From Noviherbaspirillum humi (lineage in GTDB: Bacteria; Pseudomonadota; Gammaproteobacteria; Burkholderiales; Burkholderiaceae_D): a DNA stretch of 64,000 nucleotides. The stretch covers positions 558,001 to 622,000 of the forward strand of contig NZ_FZOT01000001.1 of the NCBI RefSeq assembly GCF_900188095.1. The letters run 5' to 3'. The notes under the pieces are model-generated. The model was not told the origin of the DNA. It was given only the letters and a program-made list of their open reading frames with translations, and made no database searches. The translations under genes were made by a program, and so were the position numbers. Shown one piece after another: positions 47,412 to 57,890 of this stretch (the stretch's first letter is position 1; every line of letters starts with the position of its first letter).

Positions 47412-48650
47412 ATGGCCGTCAATCTTCCCCTTCCCGAAGCTGCTGAACTGAAACCCGTTGCCGGCATCGAGCTTGGCCATGCGGAAGCCGGCGTGCGCAA
47501 ACCCGGCCGCAAGGATCTGCTGGTGATGAAGCTGGCGCCGGAAGCCACCGTCGCCGGCGTGTTCACCGCCAACCGCTTCTGCGCCGCCCCGGTCCAGGTG
47601 TGCAAGGCGCATCTGGAAGGCATGCGCCTGTCGGGCGCGCCGATCCGGGCGCTGGTGATCAACACCGGCAATGCCAATGCCGGCACCGGCGAAGCCGGCC
47701 TGGCAGCCGCCAACGAGACTTGCACGGCGCTGGCCGGCCTGCTCGGTTGCGAGCCGGCGCAGATCCTGCCGTTTTCCACCGGCGTGATCCTGGAGCCGCT
47801 GCCGGTCGACCGCATCAAGGCTGGCCTGCCGCAGGCCATCGCCAATCTCCAGGGCGACAACTGGCTCAACGCCGCGCATGCCATCATGACCACCGATACC
47901 CAGCCGAAGGCGGCTTCGGCCAGCGTGGTCATCAATGGCAAGACGGTGACGCTCACCGGCATCAGCAAGGGCGCCGGCATGATCAAGCCGAACATGGCGA
48001 CCATGCTCGGCTTCCTCGCCTTCGACGCCAAGGTGGCGCAGCCGGTGCTGGACCGTCTGGTCAAGCAGGCGGCGGACAAGTCCTTCAACTGCATCACCAT
48101 CGACGGCGATACCTCGACCAACGATTCCTTCATCATCATGGCCACCGGCGCCGCCGGCGTCGAGGTCAACGACATCGACAGCCCCGAGTATGCGCAGCTG
48201 GCCGAGGCGGTGATCGCGCTGTCGCAGAAGCTGGCGCAGATGATCGTGCGCGACGGCGAAGGCGCCACCAAGTTCATGACGGTGCAGGTGGAGCAGGGAC
48301 GCAGTGCCGATGAATGCCGCAAGATCGCCTATGCCATCGGCCATTCGCCGCTGGTGAAGACCGCATTCTACGCCTCCGATCCCAACCTCGGCCGCATCCT
48401 GGCCGCCATCGGCTACGCCGGCGTGGACGACCTCGACGTCTCGAAACTGGATCTGTACCTGGACGACGTCTGGGTCGCCAAGTCGGGCGGCCGCAACCCG
48501 GATTACCAGGAAGCCGATGGCCAGCGGGTGATGAAGCAGAGCGAGATCACCATCCGCGTCAAGCTGGCGCGCGGCGATGCCTCCGCCACCATCTGGACCT
48601 GCGACCTGTCCCATGACTACGTCAGCATCAACGCCGACTATCGTTCCTGA
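47412..48650 (+). CDS. argJ: Glutamate N-acetyltransferase / amino-acid acetyltransferase
   Basis: Transfers the acetyl group from N-acetylornithine to glutamate, recycling it in arginine synthesis; some members also use acetyl-CoA. The 412-aa Ntn-type proenzyme shows the self-cleavage region [19 protein letters not shown], where Thr is the nucleophile, plus [29 protein letters not shown] and the C-terminal [11 protein letters not shown]. No strong ribosome-binding site is seen. The following ATPase gene begins 55 bp downstream. Confidence 0.95.
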   Translation: MAVNLPLPEAAELKPVAGIELGHAEAGVRKPGRKDLLVMKLAPEATVAGVFTANRFCAAPVQVCKAHLEGMRLSGAPIRALVINTGNANAGTGEAGLAAANETCTALAGLLGCEPAQILPFSTGVILEPLPVDRIKAGLPQAIANLQGDNWLNAAHAIMTTDTQPKAASASVVINGKTVTLTGISKGAGMIKPNMATMLGFLAFDAKVAQPVLDRLVKQAADKSFNCITIDGDTSTNDSFIIMATGAAGVEVNDIDSPEYAQLAEAVIALSQKLAQMIVRDGEGATKFMTVQVEQGRSADECRKIAYAIGHSPLVKTAFYASDPNLGRILAAIGYAGVDDLDVSKLDLYLDDVWVAKSGGRNPDYQEADGQRVMKQSEITIRVKLARGDASATIWTCDLSHDYVSINADYRS

Positions 48651-48705
48651 TCCGCTTTCCATCACGGTCCCCGGCGCGAAGCCGGGACCGATCGACGACT
48701 CCATC

Positions 48706-49587
48706 ATGACCCAACTCGACCAATTCCTGGCGCGCGCCGAAGCGCTGCTGGCCCGCATCGAAACCATCCTGCCGCAATCCGTCGCCGAGCCCGACTGGAC
48801 CGCCTCGGTCGCCTTCCGCTGGCGCCGGCCGAACGGTTCCGCGCGCGGCTACCTGCAGCCGGTGGCGCATGTGGCTCGCATCGCTCTGCAGGACCTGCAC
48901 AACATCGACGCCCAGAAGCAGCAGATCGAACAGAACACCCGCCAGTTCGTGCACGGCAAGCCGGCCAACAATGTGCTGCTCACCGGTGCGCGCGGCACCG
49001 GCAAGTCTTCGCTGATCAAGGCTTGCCTGAACCAGTTCGCCGATCAAGGTTTGCGCCTGATCGAGGTCGACAAGGACGACCTGGCCGACCTGCCCGACAT
49101 CGTCGATCTCGTCGCCAATCGTCCGGAACGCTTCGTCATCTTTTGCGACGACCTGTCGTTCGAGGAAGGCGAGGGCGGCTACAAGGCGCTGAAGGTGGCG
49201 CTGGACGGCAGCATCACCGCGCAGTCGGACAACGTGCTGATCTACGCAACGTCGAACCGGCGTCATCTGATGCCAGAAAAGATGTCGGACAACGCCGGTT
49301 ACACCCACACCGAGGACGGCGACCTGCATCCGGGCGAGACGGTGGAGGAAAAGATTTCCCTGTCGGAGCGCTTCGGCCTGTGGGTGTCGTTCTACCCCTT
49401 CCGCCAGGACGACTATCTCGACATCGTCGCCCACTGGCTGCGCCACTTCGGCTGCGCCGAGGATGATATCGAGGCCTCCAAGCCGGAAGCCCTGCGCTGG
49501 GCGCTGCAGCGCGGTTCCCGTTCCGGACGGGTGGCCTGGCAATTCGCCAAGGACCATGCCGGCAAGATCGCCGAAGCCGGGCGCTGA
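48706..49587 (+). CDS. DUF815 AAA-type ATPase
   Basis: A 293-aa P-loop protein with Walker A GARGTGKSSLIKACL, Walker B FVIFCDDLSFEEG, and the DUF815 landmarks LIYATSNRRHLMPE and SLSERFGLWVSFYPF. It is predicted to be cytoplasmic. The family is widespread but has no assigned role. Its constant place between argJ and mutT in betaproteobacteria is not informative. The ATG at 48706 is preferred to an in-frame opening that runs into argJ. Confidence 0.85.
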   Translation: MTQLDQFLARAEALLARIETILPQSVAEPDWTASVAFRWRRPNGSARGYLQPVAHVARIALQDLHNIDAQKQQIEQNTRQFVHGKPANNVLLTGARGTGKSSLIKACLNQFADQGLRLIEVDKDDLADLPDIVDLVANRPERFVIFCDDLSFEEGEGGYKALKVALDGSITAQSDNVLIYATSNRRHLMPEKMSDNAGYTHTEDGDLHPGETVEEKISLSERFGLWVSFYPFRQDDYLDIVAHWLRHFGCAEDDIEASKPEALRWALQRGSRSGRVAWQFAKDHAGKIAEAGR

Positions 49588-49598
49588 GCGGAAGCGTG

Positions 49599-50012
49599 AT
49601 GGCTGCCGAAAAGACAAAGCCGGTCGACGTCGCCGTCGGCATTCTGATGCAGCCGAACGGCGATGTGCTGCTCGGTCAGCGCCCGCCGGGCAAGCCCTAT
49701 CCCGGCTATTGGGAATTTCCTGGCGGGAAGGTGGAGGTGGAGGAGTCCATCCTCGAGGCGCTGAAGCGGGAATTCATGGAGGAACTGGGCATCGAGGTGT
49801 TGTCGGCCCAGCCATGGTGCTGCGTCGAGCATGTGTATCCGCATGCCCATGTGCGGCTGCATTTCTACATCAGCCGCGAGTGGCGCGGCGAGCCGCAAAG
49901 CCTGGAAGGTCAGGCGTTCGCCTGGCAGGGCAGCCTCGGCGTCGAGCCGCTGCTGCCGGCGACGATTCCGCTGATCGAATGGCTGGATCGCCTGCGTTAT
50001 CCCTCCGCCTGA
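49599..50012 (+). CDS. mutT: 8-oxo-dGTP diphosphatase MutT
   Basis: Nudix enzyme that removes oxidised dGTP and so prevents A:T to C:G mutations. The 137-aa protein has a perfect Nudix box, GGKVEVEESILEALKREFME, then ELGIE. A GTG at 49596 directly precedes the ATG at 49599; the ATG is taken as start. It starts 11 bp after the DUF815 stop, and yacG is convergent. Confidence 0.92.
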   Translation: MAAEKTKPVDVAVGILMQPNGDVLLGQRPPGKPYPGYWEFPGGKVEVEESILEALKREFMEELGIEVLSAQPWCCVEHVYPHAHVRLHFYISREWRGEPQSLEGQAFAWQGSLGVEPLLPATIPLIEWLDRLRYPSA

Positions 50013-50025
50013 TCAGTCCTGCCGT

Positions 50026-50214
50026 TCAACGCGGCGGCAGGCCGTCGTCTTCGAAATCCTTGGGTGGATTCACCGCCGGGATGGTGTACTTCTCCTCGGC
50101 CCAGGCGCCGAGATCGATCTGCTTGCATCGCTCCGAACAAAAGGGCCGGTACTTGCTCTTCTCCGACCACTCGACCTTGTTGCCGCAGGTCGGACAATCC
50201 ACCATGGTTGGCAT
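50026..50214 (-). CDS. yacG: DNA gyrase inhibitor YacG (zinc-binding)
   Basis: Small protein that binds GyrB and inhibits gyrase. The 62-aa product has the four-Cys zinc site [10 protein letters not shown]...[14 protein letters not shown] and an acidic tail. It is read leftward after zapD, as in E. coli coaE-zapD-yacG. A good site (GGAGG) precedes the ATG. Confidence 0.93.
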   Translation of the reverse strand: MPTMVDCPTCGNKVEWSEKSKYRPFCSERCKQIDLGAWAEEKYTIPAVNPPKDFEDDGLPPR

Positions 50215-50276
50215 GTAACACCTCCGAAATCGCGCGCTGAAAACGCTGCTGTTTGAGGGGCGTTATTTTATCCGGT

Positions 50277-51032
50277 TCAGAAATTGCAGAGCGTGAGTTC
50301 GAACGGCACGTCGCTCTCAACGGGCTTGGCCTTGAGATCGGTGCCCTGGGAGGTGAAGCGCACCCAGAGCATGTACTTGTTGGCCGAAATCTCCGGCGTG
50401 GCGCCGAGGCTTTCGTCGATGGCCAGACGCAGCATCTGGTAGCTTTTTCCCTGCAGCATCTGCTGGTAGCTGCCTGCCTGCGCCACGATGCCGACCGAGC
50501 GGCCGGACTCGCGCAGCAGGCGCAGCACGAGGCCGATCGCATCGAACAGCGGCGCCATCGGCGAGAACCAACCGGTGATGTCTTCGAAGCGCTGGCGCGG
50601 CGGACGCTGCTGCCAGGCATAGTAGGAGGGCAAGTCGAATTCGCAGGCGCCGCCGGGAATGATAGTGCGGCCGCGTATGCTCATCAGCCATTCATTGTCG
50701 CGGATGTTCTGGCCGGTCTTGCCCTGCGCCGCGACCAGCGCCGCTGTGGCGCGGTCGAGGTCGGACAGCACGGCGTCGAGCCGTTCGGTTTGGACGTTGG
50801 GATTGGAGCGGAAGCCGAGCAGGGTCTGGCGCTGGCGCTCCAGTTCCTGCAGCAGATCGGACTTGAGATCGGCGCGGCCGGCCACCTCAAGCATCTCGAA
50901 GATGGTGGAGAGGGCAATGTGATGCTGATACGGATGTTCCTGCTGAAGGAAGAAGACGAACTTTTCGTACAGGTCTTCCAGCCGCAGCAGCGTGCGAATA
51001 CGCTCGTTGAAAGGGTATTCGTAGACGATCAA
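50277..51032 (-). CDS. zapD: Cell division protein ZapD
   Basis: Cytoplasmic factor that cross-links FtsZ filaments by binding the FtsZ tail. The 251-aa protein matches the family from [20 protein letters not shown] through [20 protein letters not shown] to the conserved C-terminal Cys-Asn-Phe. It precedes yacG by 62 bp. Its target, the tail DIPAFLRKQ, is encoded by ftsZ in the same window. Confidence 0.95.
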   Translation of the reverse strand: MIVYEYPFNERIRTLLRLEDLYEKFVFFLQQEHPYQHHIALSTIFEMLEVAGRADLKSDLLQELERQRQTLLGFRSNPNVQTERLDAVLSDLDRATAALVAAQGKTGQNIRDNEWLMSIRGRTIIPGGACEFDLPSYYAWQQRPPRQRFEDITGWFSPMAPLFDAIGLVLRLLRESGRSVGIVAQAGSYQQMLQGKSYQMLRLAIDESLGATPEISANKYMLWVRFTSQGTDLKAKPVESDVPFELTLCNF

Positions 51033-51108
51033 AATGGCTTCTCTCTGTAATTTGCCCGGCGATAATTATGTGATTCTGAACGAAGCAATGAAAAATTACA
51101 AATAAGTG

Positions 51109-51750
51109 CTAGGCCGATTTCCCAGATAAAGAAACATACTGCGCATGCAGCCTGTCGACCTCGTTTTCGAGCCTGCCCGGGTCGCCATCATTGACGATGA
51201 CATCATCGGCCGCCGCCAGCCGCTGCGCGCGCGACGCCTGGGCCGCCATGATGGCGCGCACCTCCGCCTCGCTCAAGCCGCTGCGCTGCATCACGCGTTC
51301 GACCTGCAGACTTTCCGGACAATCCACCACCAGCACCCGCGATACCCGCTGCCGCCACGAACCGGATTCGACCAGCAGCGGCACGACGAAGATGGCATAA
51401 ACGCCCCGTGCTTCCCTTGCCTGGCGCTCGGTCTCCGAGCGGATCAGCGGATGCAGGATGGCTTCCAGGCGGGACTTCTCAGCTGGGTTGGCAAAGACAT
51501 GGCTGCGCATGCGTGCCCGATCCAGCGCGCCAGTCGCGGTGAGGAACTGCGGACCAAAGGCATCGCGGATGGCGGGGATCGCCAGGCCATCCGGCTGCGT
51601 CAGCCGATGGGCGATCAGGTCGGTATCGATGAGTGCTGCACCGCGCGCTGCGAACAGATTGGCCACGGTGGTCTTGCCGCTGCCGATGCCGCCGGTGAGG
51701 CCGATGGAAAACCGGGATGCGAGAACGGACGTTTCGGATGGGGAAGTCAA
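51109..51750 (-). CDS. coaE: Dephospho-CoA kinase
   Basis: Last step of coenzyme A synthesis. The 213-aa protein has the P-loop [18 protein letters not shown], the [14 protein letters not shown] segment and [12 protein letters not shown]. There is no ATG at the right place; the only fitting start is TTG at 51750, which overlaps the pilD stop (TTGA), giving [20 protein letters not shown]. It lies at the end of pilB-pilC-pilD-coaE, a common betaproteobacterial order. Confidence 0.93.
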   Translation of the reverse strand: MTSPSETSVLASRFSIGLTGGIGSGKTTVANLFAARGAALIDTDLIAHRLTQPDGLAIPAIRDAFGPQFLTATGALDRARMRSHVFANPAEKSRLEAILHPLIRSETERQAREARGVYAIFVVPLLVESGSWRQRVSRVLVVDCPESLQVERVMQRSGLSEAEVRAIMAAQASRAQRLAAADDVIVNDGDPGRLENEVDRLHAQYVSLSGKSA

Positions 51751-52613
51751 AGCGGAAGGCCGAGATAGGCTTGAGCGATGGATTTCCCGAAGAATAACGC
51801 AATCATGCCGGCGGCGGCCAGATAGGGACCGAAGGGAATCGGGTTTTCGCGGCCATGCTTGGCGAACAGGATCAGCGCGATGCCGACCAGGGCGCCAACG
51901 AGGGATGAAAGCAGAATGATCGCCGGCAGCATCTTCCAGCCCAGCCAGGCGCCGAGCGCGGCGAGGAGCTTGAAGTCGCCATAGCCCATGCCTTCCTTGC
52001 CGGTGACGAGCTTGAACAGCCAGTAGATGCTCCACAAGACGAGATAACCGGCGGCAGCGCCGATCACTGCCTCGGACAATGGCACGAAGAAGCCGTTGAG
52101 GTTGACCAGCAGGCCTGCCCACAGCAGGGGCAGGGTGAGGTCGTCCGGCAACAGCTGGGTGTCGGCATCGATGAAGGTCAGGGCGATCAGCAGGTAGGTG
52201 AACAGCAGCGCCGCCAGTCCGGTGTAGCCGGTGCCGAAATGCCAGGCGACGGCAGCCGACAGCACGCCGGTCAGCGCTTCCACCATCGGGTAGCGCAGCG
52301 AGATCGGCGCCTTGCACTCGGCGCATTTGCCGCGCAGGATGGCGTAGCTCAGCACCGGGATGTTTTCCAGCGCGCCGATCTTGTGGCCGCAGTGCGGGCA
52401 GGACGAGCGCGGCGTCATCAGGTTGTAGCGGTCGGCGTGCGGCAGGGGCTGTCCGCTTTCCTGGGCAACGTAGTTCTCCGACTCGCGCTGCATCATGCGT
52501 GGCAAGCGATGGATGACGACATTCAGGAAGCTGCCGATCAGCAGGCCGAAGACGCCGATGAAGATGGCGGCTGGCACGCTCGCCGGCGCCTGGAACAGGA
52601 AAATATCGAACAT
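51747..52613 (-). CDS. pilD: Type IV prepilin peptidase / N-methyltransferase
   Basis: Inner-membrane aspartyl protease that cleaves and methylates type IV pilins. The 288-aa protein has the zinc site CPHCGHKI...CAECKAPI, the first catalytic Asp in [11 protein letters not shown] and the second in [18 protein letters not shown], with several membrane helices. It overlaps pilC by 1 bp and coaE by 4 bp. Confidence 0.96.
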   Translation of the reverse strand: MFDIFLFQAPASVPAAIFIGVFGLLIGSFLNVVIHRLPRMMQRESENYVAQESGQPLPHADRYNLMTPRSSCPHCGHKIGALENIPVLSYAILRGKCAECKAPISLRYPMVEALTGVLSAAVAWHFGTGYTGLAALLFTYLLIALTFIDADTQLLPDDLTLPLLWAGLLVNLNGFFVPLSEAVIGAAAGYLVLWSIYWLFKLVTGKEGMGYGDFKLLAALGAWLGWKMLPAIILLSSLVGALVGIALILFAKHGRENPIPFGPYLAAAGMIALFFGKSIAQAYLGLPL

Positions 52614-53845
52614 CAGACCACCGATCCCAGCTTGAAGATGGGAAGATACATCGCCACCACCAGCCCGCCGATGAGCACGCCCAGCACCACCATGATGATC
52701 GGCTCCATCAGGCTGGAGAGCGACTTCACCGCCTCGTCCACTTCCTCTTCATAGAAGTCGGCCACCTTGCCGAGCATCTGGTCGAGCGCGCCGGATTCCT
52801 CGCCGATCGCCACCATCTGCGTCACCATATTGGGGAAGACATTGGCGTTCTGCATGGCCGTCGTCAGGCTGGTGCCGGTGCTGACCTCGGTCTGGATCTT
52901 TCGCGTGGCCTCCGAGTACACCGCGTTGCCGGAGGCGCCGCCGACCGAGTCGAGCGATTCCACCAGCGGCACGCCGGCGGCGAACATGGTGGAAAGGGTG
53001 CGGGTCCAGCGGGCGATGGTTGCCTTGCGGATCACGGCGCCGAAGATGGGCGCCTGCAGCAGCGCGCGGTCCATGAAGTGCTGCACCGGCACCGAGCGCT
53101 TCCAGGCCTGGAAGAACAGATAGAGCGCGCCGCCGACGGCACCGAAAATCAGGTACCAGTAGCGAACGAAGAAGTCCGAGACTGCCATCACGAACAGCGT
53201 CGGCGCCGGCAGGTCGGCGCCGAAGCTCTTGAACACTTCCTTGAATGCCGGGACCACCCAGATCATAATCACCGAGGTGACGATGAAGGCCACCACCATG
53301 ATGGAAATCGGATAGAACAGCGCCGACTTGATCTTGCCCTTGATGGCGAGCGTCTTTTCCTTATAGGTGGCCAGCCGTCCGAGCAGATCTTCCAGGATGC
53401 CGGCCTGCTCGCCGGCGGAGACCAGGTTGCAGAACAGGCTGTCGAAGTACAGCGGGAACTTGCGGAAAGCCTGATTCAGGCTGCTGCCGGTTTCGACGTC
53501 GGCCCGGATGTCCTGGATCAGCTTGGATACCGAAGGATTGGCGCTGCCCTTGGACAGAATGTCGAAGGCCTGCAGCAGCGGCACGCCGGACTTCATCATG
53601 GTCGCCAGCTGGCGCGAGAACAGGGTGATGTCTTTCTCGGTAATCTTCTTGCCGCTGCGGAAGGTCTTCTTTTTGATCTTCGTGACAAGGATGCCTTGCC
53701 GGCGCAGCGTGGCATTCACCACCGCTTCACCCTGGGCGCGCAATTCGCCGCTGACGCGCTTGCCGGCCTTGTCCTTGCCTTCCCAGGCGAAGACGCTTTC
53801 CTTTACGCCGCCAGCGCCGGCGATCTTCCGACTTGCCGTAGCCAT
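52613..53845 (-). CDS. pilC: Type IV pilus inner-membrane platform protein PilC
   Basis: Polytopic assembly platform of the type IV pilus. The 410-aa protein has two T2SSF domains: [20 protein letters not shown] near 75, and the matching [20 protein letters not shown] near 280. Three or more long hydrophobic helices follow these. It lies 14 bp after pilB and works with it. No pilin gene is in the window. Confidence 0.95.
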   Translation of the reverse strand: MATASRKIAGAGGVKESVFAWEGKDKAGKRVSGELRAQGEAVVNATLRRQGILVTKIKKKTFRSGKKITEKDITLFSRQLATMMKSGVPLLQAFDILSKGSANPSVSKLIQDIRADVETGSSLNQAFRKFPLYFDSLFCNLVSAGEQAGILEDLLGRLATYKEKTLAIKGKIKSALFYPISIMVVAFIVTSVIMIWVVPAFKEVFKSFGADLPAPTLFVMAVSDFFVRYWYLIFGAVGGALYLFFQAWKRSVPVQHFMDRALLQAPIFGAVIRKATIARWTRTLSTMFAAGVPLVESLDSVGGASGNAVYSEATRKIQTEVSTGTSLTTAMQNANVFPNMVTQMVAIGEESGALDQMLGKVADFYEEEVDEAVKSLSSLMEPIIMVVLGVLIGGLVVAMYLPIFKLGSVV

Positions 53846-53859
53846 TGTTGCCCTCTTTT

Positions 53860-55572
53860 CTATTCGTTGGTGCAGCCCAGAATTTCCTCCAGGCTGGTCA
53901 ATCCCTGCTTCACCTTCACCAGTCCGGCTTCGCGCAGCGTCTTCACGCCGTCGCGCCGGGCCTGTTCCTCGATCTCCAGCGCCGTGCCATGGGCGAGGAT
54001 GATGCGTTCGATGTTTTCGCTGATCGGCATGATCTGGTAGATGCCGACCCGGCCCTTATAGCCAGTGCCGTTGCAGCGTTCGCAGCCGACCGCCTTGTAA
54101 GGCGTCCAGCCGTCATCGATGTCGGCTTCCCGGAAGCCGGCTTCCAGCAGGGTTTCCTGCGGAATGATGGTGGGCTGCTTGCAGCTGCATAGCCGGCGCG
54201 CGAGGCGCTGGGCGGTGATCATGATCACCGAGGAGGCGATGTTGAATGGCGCCACGCCCATGTTCATCAAGCGCGTCAGCGTCGATGGCGCGTCGTTGGT
54301 ATGCAGGGTGGAAAACACCATGTGGCCGGTCTGCGCCGCCTTGATCGCGATGTCGGCGGTTTCGAGATCGCGGATCTCGCCCACCATGATAATGTCCGGA
54401 TCCTGGCGCAGGAAGGCCTTCAGCGCGACGGCGAAGCTCAGGCCGGCCTTGTCGTTGACGTTCACCTGGTTCACGCCGGGCAGATTGATCTCGGCCGGAT
54501 CTTCCGCCGTGGAGATGTTGATGCCGGGCTTGTTCAGGATGTTGAGGCAGGTGTACAGGGACACCGTCTTGCCGGATCCGGTGGGGCCGGTCACCAGCAC
54601 CATGCCATAGGGACGCTGGATTGCGTCGAGCAGCAATGCCTTCTGGTCGGCATCGTAGCCAAGTGCGTCGATGCCCATCTGCGCCTGGCTCGGGTCCAGG
54701 ATACGCATGACGATCTTTTCGCCGAACAGGGTAGGCAGCGTGCTGACGCGGAAGTCGATGGCCCGGCTCTTCGACAAGGCAAGCTTCATGCGCCCGTCCT
54801 GCGGCACGCGCTTTTCGGAAATGTCGAGCTTGGAGATGACCTTGATGCGCGAGGCGAGCTTCTCCTTGATGGCCAGCGGCGGCTGGGCGACTTCGCGCAG
54901 CACGCCATCGACCCGGAAGCGAATGCGGTAGAACTTCTCGAAGGGTTCGAAATGCAGGTCGGAGGCGCCCATGTTGATGGCGTCCATCAGGATCTTCTGC
55001 AGGAAGCGCACCACCGGCGCATCGTCGACGTCGGCATTGGCTGCATCGACGGGCGCGGCGGCCTCGTCGTCGATCTCGACCTCGAACTCCTCGCCGACCA
55101 ATTCGTTCAAACTTTGCTCGGCGGTTTGCGTCAGCTTTTCAATCAGGCTGACGAGCACGTTGTGCTCGACGATGACCGGCTCCACCGTCATCTCGGTCTG
55201 AAACTTGATCTGGTCCAGCGTCTGCGTGTTGGTGGGATCGGAAATCGCCACCGCCACCTTATTCCCCCGCTTCGACAGCGCGACCACGCGCTGCTTCTGC
55301 ATCAGCTTCGGGTCGATGATTTCCTTCGGCAGATAGGCCGGGTCCAGTACGCTCAGGTCGAGGAGCGGATAGCCGAAGGTCTCGGCGCAAAAGCTGGCCA
55401 GAGAACGGGCATCCAGGCTTTGGGACGCGAGCAGGGCATCGATGAACGTTGTCTTGTCAGCGACTGCCTTCTTGTTGATGGTTTCCGCCTGGCTCGCAGA
55501 TAAGCGGTTTGCCTGAACGAGTGCTCGGGCCAAACCCGAGACCGGGCTGCTGGTGGCGGAAGGTGATAGCAT
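53860..55572 (-). CDS. pilB: Type IV pilus extension ATPase PilB
   Basis: Hexameric ATPase powering pilus extension. The 570-aa protein has an N-terminal T2SSE_N domain, Walker A GPTGSGKT (329-336), Walker B VGEIRDLETADIA, the His-box STLHTNDAPSTLTRLMNMG, and a zinc site CSC...CERCNGTGYKGR. The first zinc pair is Cys-x-Cys rather than Cys-x-x-Cys. The ATG at 55572 has no good ribosome-binding site, so the exact start is uncertain. First gene of pilB-pilC-pilD-coaE. Confidence 0.95.
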   Translation of the reverse strand: MLSPSATSSPVSGLARALVQANRLSASQAETINKKAVADKTTFIDALLASQSLDARSLASFCAETFGYPLLDLSVLDPAYLPKEIIDPKLMQKQRVVALSKRGNKVAVAISDPTNTQTLDQIKFQTEMTVEPVIVEHNVLVSLIEKLTQTAEQSLNELVGEEFEVEIDDEAAAPVDAANADVDDAPVVRFLQKILMDAINMGASDLHFEPFEKFYRIRFRVDGVLREVAQPPLAIKEKLASRIKVISKLDISEKRVPQDGRMKLALSKSRAIDFRVSTLPTLFGEKIVMRILDPSQAQMGIDALGYDADQKALLLDAIQRPYGMVLVTGPTGSGKTVSLYTCLNILNKPGINISTAEDPAEINLPGVNQVNVNDKAGLSFAVALKAFLRQDPDIIMVGEIRDLETADIAIKAAQTGHMVFSTLHTNDAPSTLTRLMNMGVAPFNIASSVIMITAQRLARRLCSCKQPTIIPQETLLEAGFREADIDDGWTPYKAVGCERCNGTGYKGRVGIYQIMPISENIERIILAHGTALEIEEQARRDGVKTLREAGLVKVKQGLTSLEEILGCTNE

Positions 55573-55917
55573 TGCTGCAATGAAATGATGTGAACTGTCT
55601 TTACGGCATGAGGTGCATCAGATCATGCCTACAGGCATCTGATTTGTAAAGATTTTGCAGCTTCCTCTAGGGAAACTATTCAAGCATGCCAACGAATTGT
55701 CTGATTTGCGCAGCGCAGACGGGGCAGGGTTGCACGATGGACATTGCACCCAAGAAATTGCATGCCGCTGATCAAAGAGCCCGTAGTGACACGCCTCGGC
55801 AACTCATGCAGAGCAATGCAAAGAGTCAGCATGCATGCGAGTCAAGCGACTTCATTTGATGATTGGAAATTTCTTCAAGACCGTGGCTCACGTCGTCGAC
55901 ACGAGCCAGGAAGTGAT
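55573..55917. other. Intergenic region between pilB and tRNA-Pro
   Basis: 345 bp without a supported gene. It must hold the pilB promoter, but I see no clear sigma-70 or sigma-54 match. Small features are ATGCCT/AGGCAT (55625-55638) and a direct repeat of TTGCAC about 55730-55750. A 61-aa open frame crossing into the tRNA is not credible. Confidence 0.5.
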
Positions 55918-55994
55918 TGGTCGGGGTGAGAGGATTCGAACCTCCGGCCTCTACGTCCCGAACGTAGCGCTCTACCAGGCTAAGCTACACCCCG
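55918..55994 (-). tRNA. tRNA-Pro (CGG)
   Basis: The 77-nt gene on the minus strand begins CGGGGTGTAGC at 55994, has the anticodon arm CTACG-TTCGGGA-CGTAG (anticodon CGG), the T-arm GGAGGTTCGAATCCTC, and an acceptor end CCCCG-A with CCA encoded (55920-55918). It reads codon CCG, frequent in this GC-rich genome. Confidence 0.97.
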
Positions 55995-56023
55995 ATTTCG
56001 GTAACTGAAACCCCTTGTTGCTG

Positions 56024-57010
56024 CTAGTGGTTTCGGTCGACTGCGAAAGCGCACAATTGTATCAGGGAATCCTTGAATTTGCTACCGCTGATTTGGTCAA
56101 TCGATGCGGCTGCAAGCTGGGCCGCGCGCTCCGCCTGCTGCTTGGTGTAGTCCAGCGCGCCGGAGGAAGTGATGGCGGCAAGGATTTCGGGGAAGCGTTC
56201 CTGATCGCCATGCTGGATGCAGTAACGTACCAAGTCGCGCTGAGCCTGTTCGCCGTGCTGCATCAGATAGATCAGGGGCAGAGTGGGTTTGCCTTCACGC
56301 AGATCGTCGCCGACGTTCTTGCCGATATCGCCGGCATTGCCCGAGTAGTCGAGCACGTCGTCGATCAGCTGGAAGGCGGTCCCGAGCGAGCGCCCATATT
56401 CGGCGGCGGCTTCAATGCCGGCATCGTCGGCGCCGCCGATCAGCGCGCCGAGCTGCGCGGCGGCTTCGAACAGCTTGGCGGTCTTGGAGCGAATCACCTG
56501 CAGATAGCGTTCTTCGGTCACGTCCGGGTCGTGCATATTGAGCAGCTGCAGCACTTCGCCTTCGGCAATCACGTTGGTGGCATCGGCGAGGATTTGCATC
56601 ACCCGCATATTGCCCACCGCCACCATCATCTGGAAGGCGCGCGAGTAGACGAAGTCGCCGACCAGCACCGAAGCGGCGTTGCCGAACATGGCATTGGCCG
56701 TCTGGCGCCCGCGGCGCAGCGAGGATTCGTCCACGACGTCGTCGTGCAGCAAAGTGGCGGTATGAATGAATTCCACCACGGCCGCCAAGTCATGATGATG
56801 CGTGCCCTTGTATTGGTAGGCATTCGCCATCAGCAGCACGAGAACGGGGCGGATGCGCTTGCCGCCGGCGCTGATGATGTACTCGGAAATCTGGCTCACC
56901 AGGGGGACATCGGAGTGGAGCTGCCGGCGGATGACCTGATTCACCGCTTCCATGTCTGCCGCAATGGGCTGGATGATCGGGTTTGAGTTGGCGGACTGTG
57001 CTGCGGACAA
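56024..57010 (-). CDS. ispB: Polyprenyl diphosphate synthase (IspB/octaprenyl type)
   Basis: Makes the long isoprenoid tail of ubiquinone. The 328-aa trans-prenyltransferase has the first Asp-rich motif LLHDDVVDESSLRRG and the second FQLIDDVLDYSGN. The small residues before the first motif (FIHTATLLHDD) fit a long-chain product. Its place just upstream of, and divergent from, rplU-rpmA is the classic ispB locus. The exact chain length is inferred. Confidence 0.93.
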   Translation of the reverse strand: MSAAQSANSNPIIQPIAADMEAVNQVIRRQLHSDVPLVSQISEYIISAGGKRIRPVLVLLMANAYQYKGTHHHDLAAVVEFIHTATLLHDDVVDESSLRRGRQTANAMFGNAASVLVGDFVYSRAFQMMVAVGNMRVMQILADATNVIAEGEVLQLLNMHDPDVTEERYLQVIRSKTAKLFEAAAQLGALIGGADDAGIEAAAEYGRSLGTAFQLIDDVLDYSGNAGDIGKNVGDDLREGKPTLPLIYLMQHGEQAQRDLVRYCIQHGDQERFPEILAAITSSGALDYTKQQAERAAQLAAASIDQISGSKFKDSLIQLCAFAVDRNH

Positions 57011-57139
57011 AATGGATCCTGCGAGATTCGTCGAAAAGTGGGGGGATTATACGATGACATGCCGGATGCCAAGCATGGCAGGCAATCTATCCAGCATGAC
57101 AAGCATCTACACCATTCGGAAACTGCTCTATCGCGGATT

Positions 57140-57168
57140 TTGACCTGCCATCTAAGTGCATGTATAAT
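57140..57168 (+). promoter_or_regulatory. Strong sigma-70 promoter of rplU-rpmA-obgE
   Basis: TTGACC (57140-57145), a 17-bp spacer and a perfect TATAAT (57163-57168). Transcription should start near 57175, giving a leader of about 70 nt before rplU. L21 operon leaders can be regulated, but no known motif is recognised here. Confidence 0.88.
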
Positions 57169-57246
57169 TTGAGGTTTTCCCGAATTGGCGCCAACAAGGG
57201 CTGGTCAGGGAGAAAAGTTTCTTTAATCATATTGACGAGGTTTCAC

Positions 57247-57558
57247 ATGTACGCGGTCATAAAAACCGGCGGCAAGCAATACAAGGTTGCTGCTGGCGAA
57301 AAACTCAAAGTAGAACAGATACCGGCTGACATTGGTTCCGAAATCACTCTCGATCAAGTTCTCGCAGTGGGCGCTGGCGACAGCATCCGCTTCGGTGCGC
57401 CGCTGGTCGAAGGTGCCAAGGTCCAGGCTACGGTAGTGGCGCACGGTCGCCACGACAAGGTGAAAATTTTCAAGATGCGCCGCCGCAAGCACTACCAGAA
57501 GCGCCAGGGCCATCGCCAAAATTACACCGAACTGCAAATTGTCTCGATCAACGCCTAA
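57247..57558 (+). CDS. rplU: 50S ribosomal protein L21
   Basis: Large-subunit ribosomal protein that binds 23S rRNA. The 103-aa protein begins [20 protein letters not shown] and has the basic block [20 protein letters not shown]. The start at 57247 fits the family exactly; an in-frame extension to 57160 overlaps the promoter. It is followed by rpmA 38 bp later. Confidence 0.98.
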   Translation: MYAVIKTGGKQYKVAAGEKLKVEQIPADIGSEITLDQVLAVGAGDSIRFGAPLVEGAKVQATVVAHGRHDKVKIFKMRRRKHYQKRQGHRQNYTELQIVSINA

Positions 57559-57596
57559 GCGCTGATCGAAATTAACCGGATACCAAGGAGTCTTAC

Positions 57597-57854
57597 ATGG
57601 CACACAAAAAAGGCGGCGGCACTACGCGCAACGGCCGCGATTCCGAGTCGAAACGACTGGGCGTCAAGGTCTATGGCGGTCAGGCCATCAATGCCGGCGG
57701 CATCATCATTCGTCAGCGCGGCACCCGCGTTCACCCGGGCGAGAATGTCGGCATCGGCAAGGATCACACCCTGTTCGCGCTGGTCGATGGCAAGGTTCAG
57801 TTCAAGACCACCGGCCCGATGAAGCGTCACACCGCGGTTGTCGTCCCGGCCTAA
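57597..57854 (+). CDS. rpmA: 50S ribosomal protein L27
   Basis: Large-subunit protein whose N-terminus reaches the peptidyl-transferase centre. The 85-aa protein starts [20 protein letters not shown] and has [20 protein letters not shown] site AAGGAG precedes the ATG. A terminator-like hairpin separates it from obgE. Confidence 0.98.
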   Translation: MAHKKGGGTTRNGRDSESKRLGVKVYGGQAINAGGIIIRQRGTRVHPGENVGIGKDHTLFALVDGKVQFKTTGPMKRHTAVVVPA

Positions 57855-57890
57855 GCCAGCACGATCGCATCAAGGCGCAAGCCTTCCCTC

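Noticed and set aside
55725-55755. Possible sigma-54 promoter for pilB (two TTGCAC copies)
   Set aside because: The spacing between the GC elements does not fit -24/-12, and the orientation is opposite to pilB.
55744-55929. 61-aa open frame running into tRNA-Pro
   Set aside because: It overlaps the tRNA 3' end, lacks a ribosome-binding site and shows no recognisable features.
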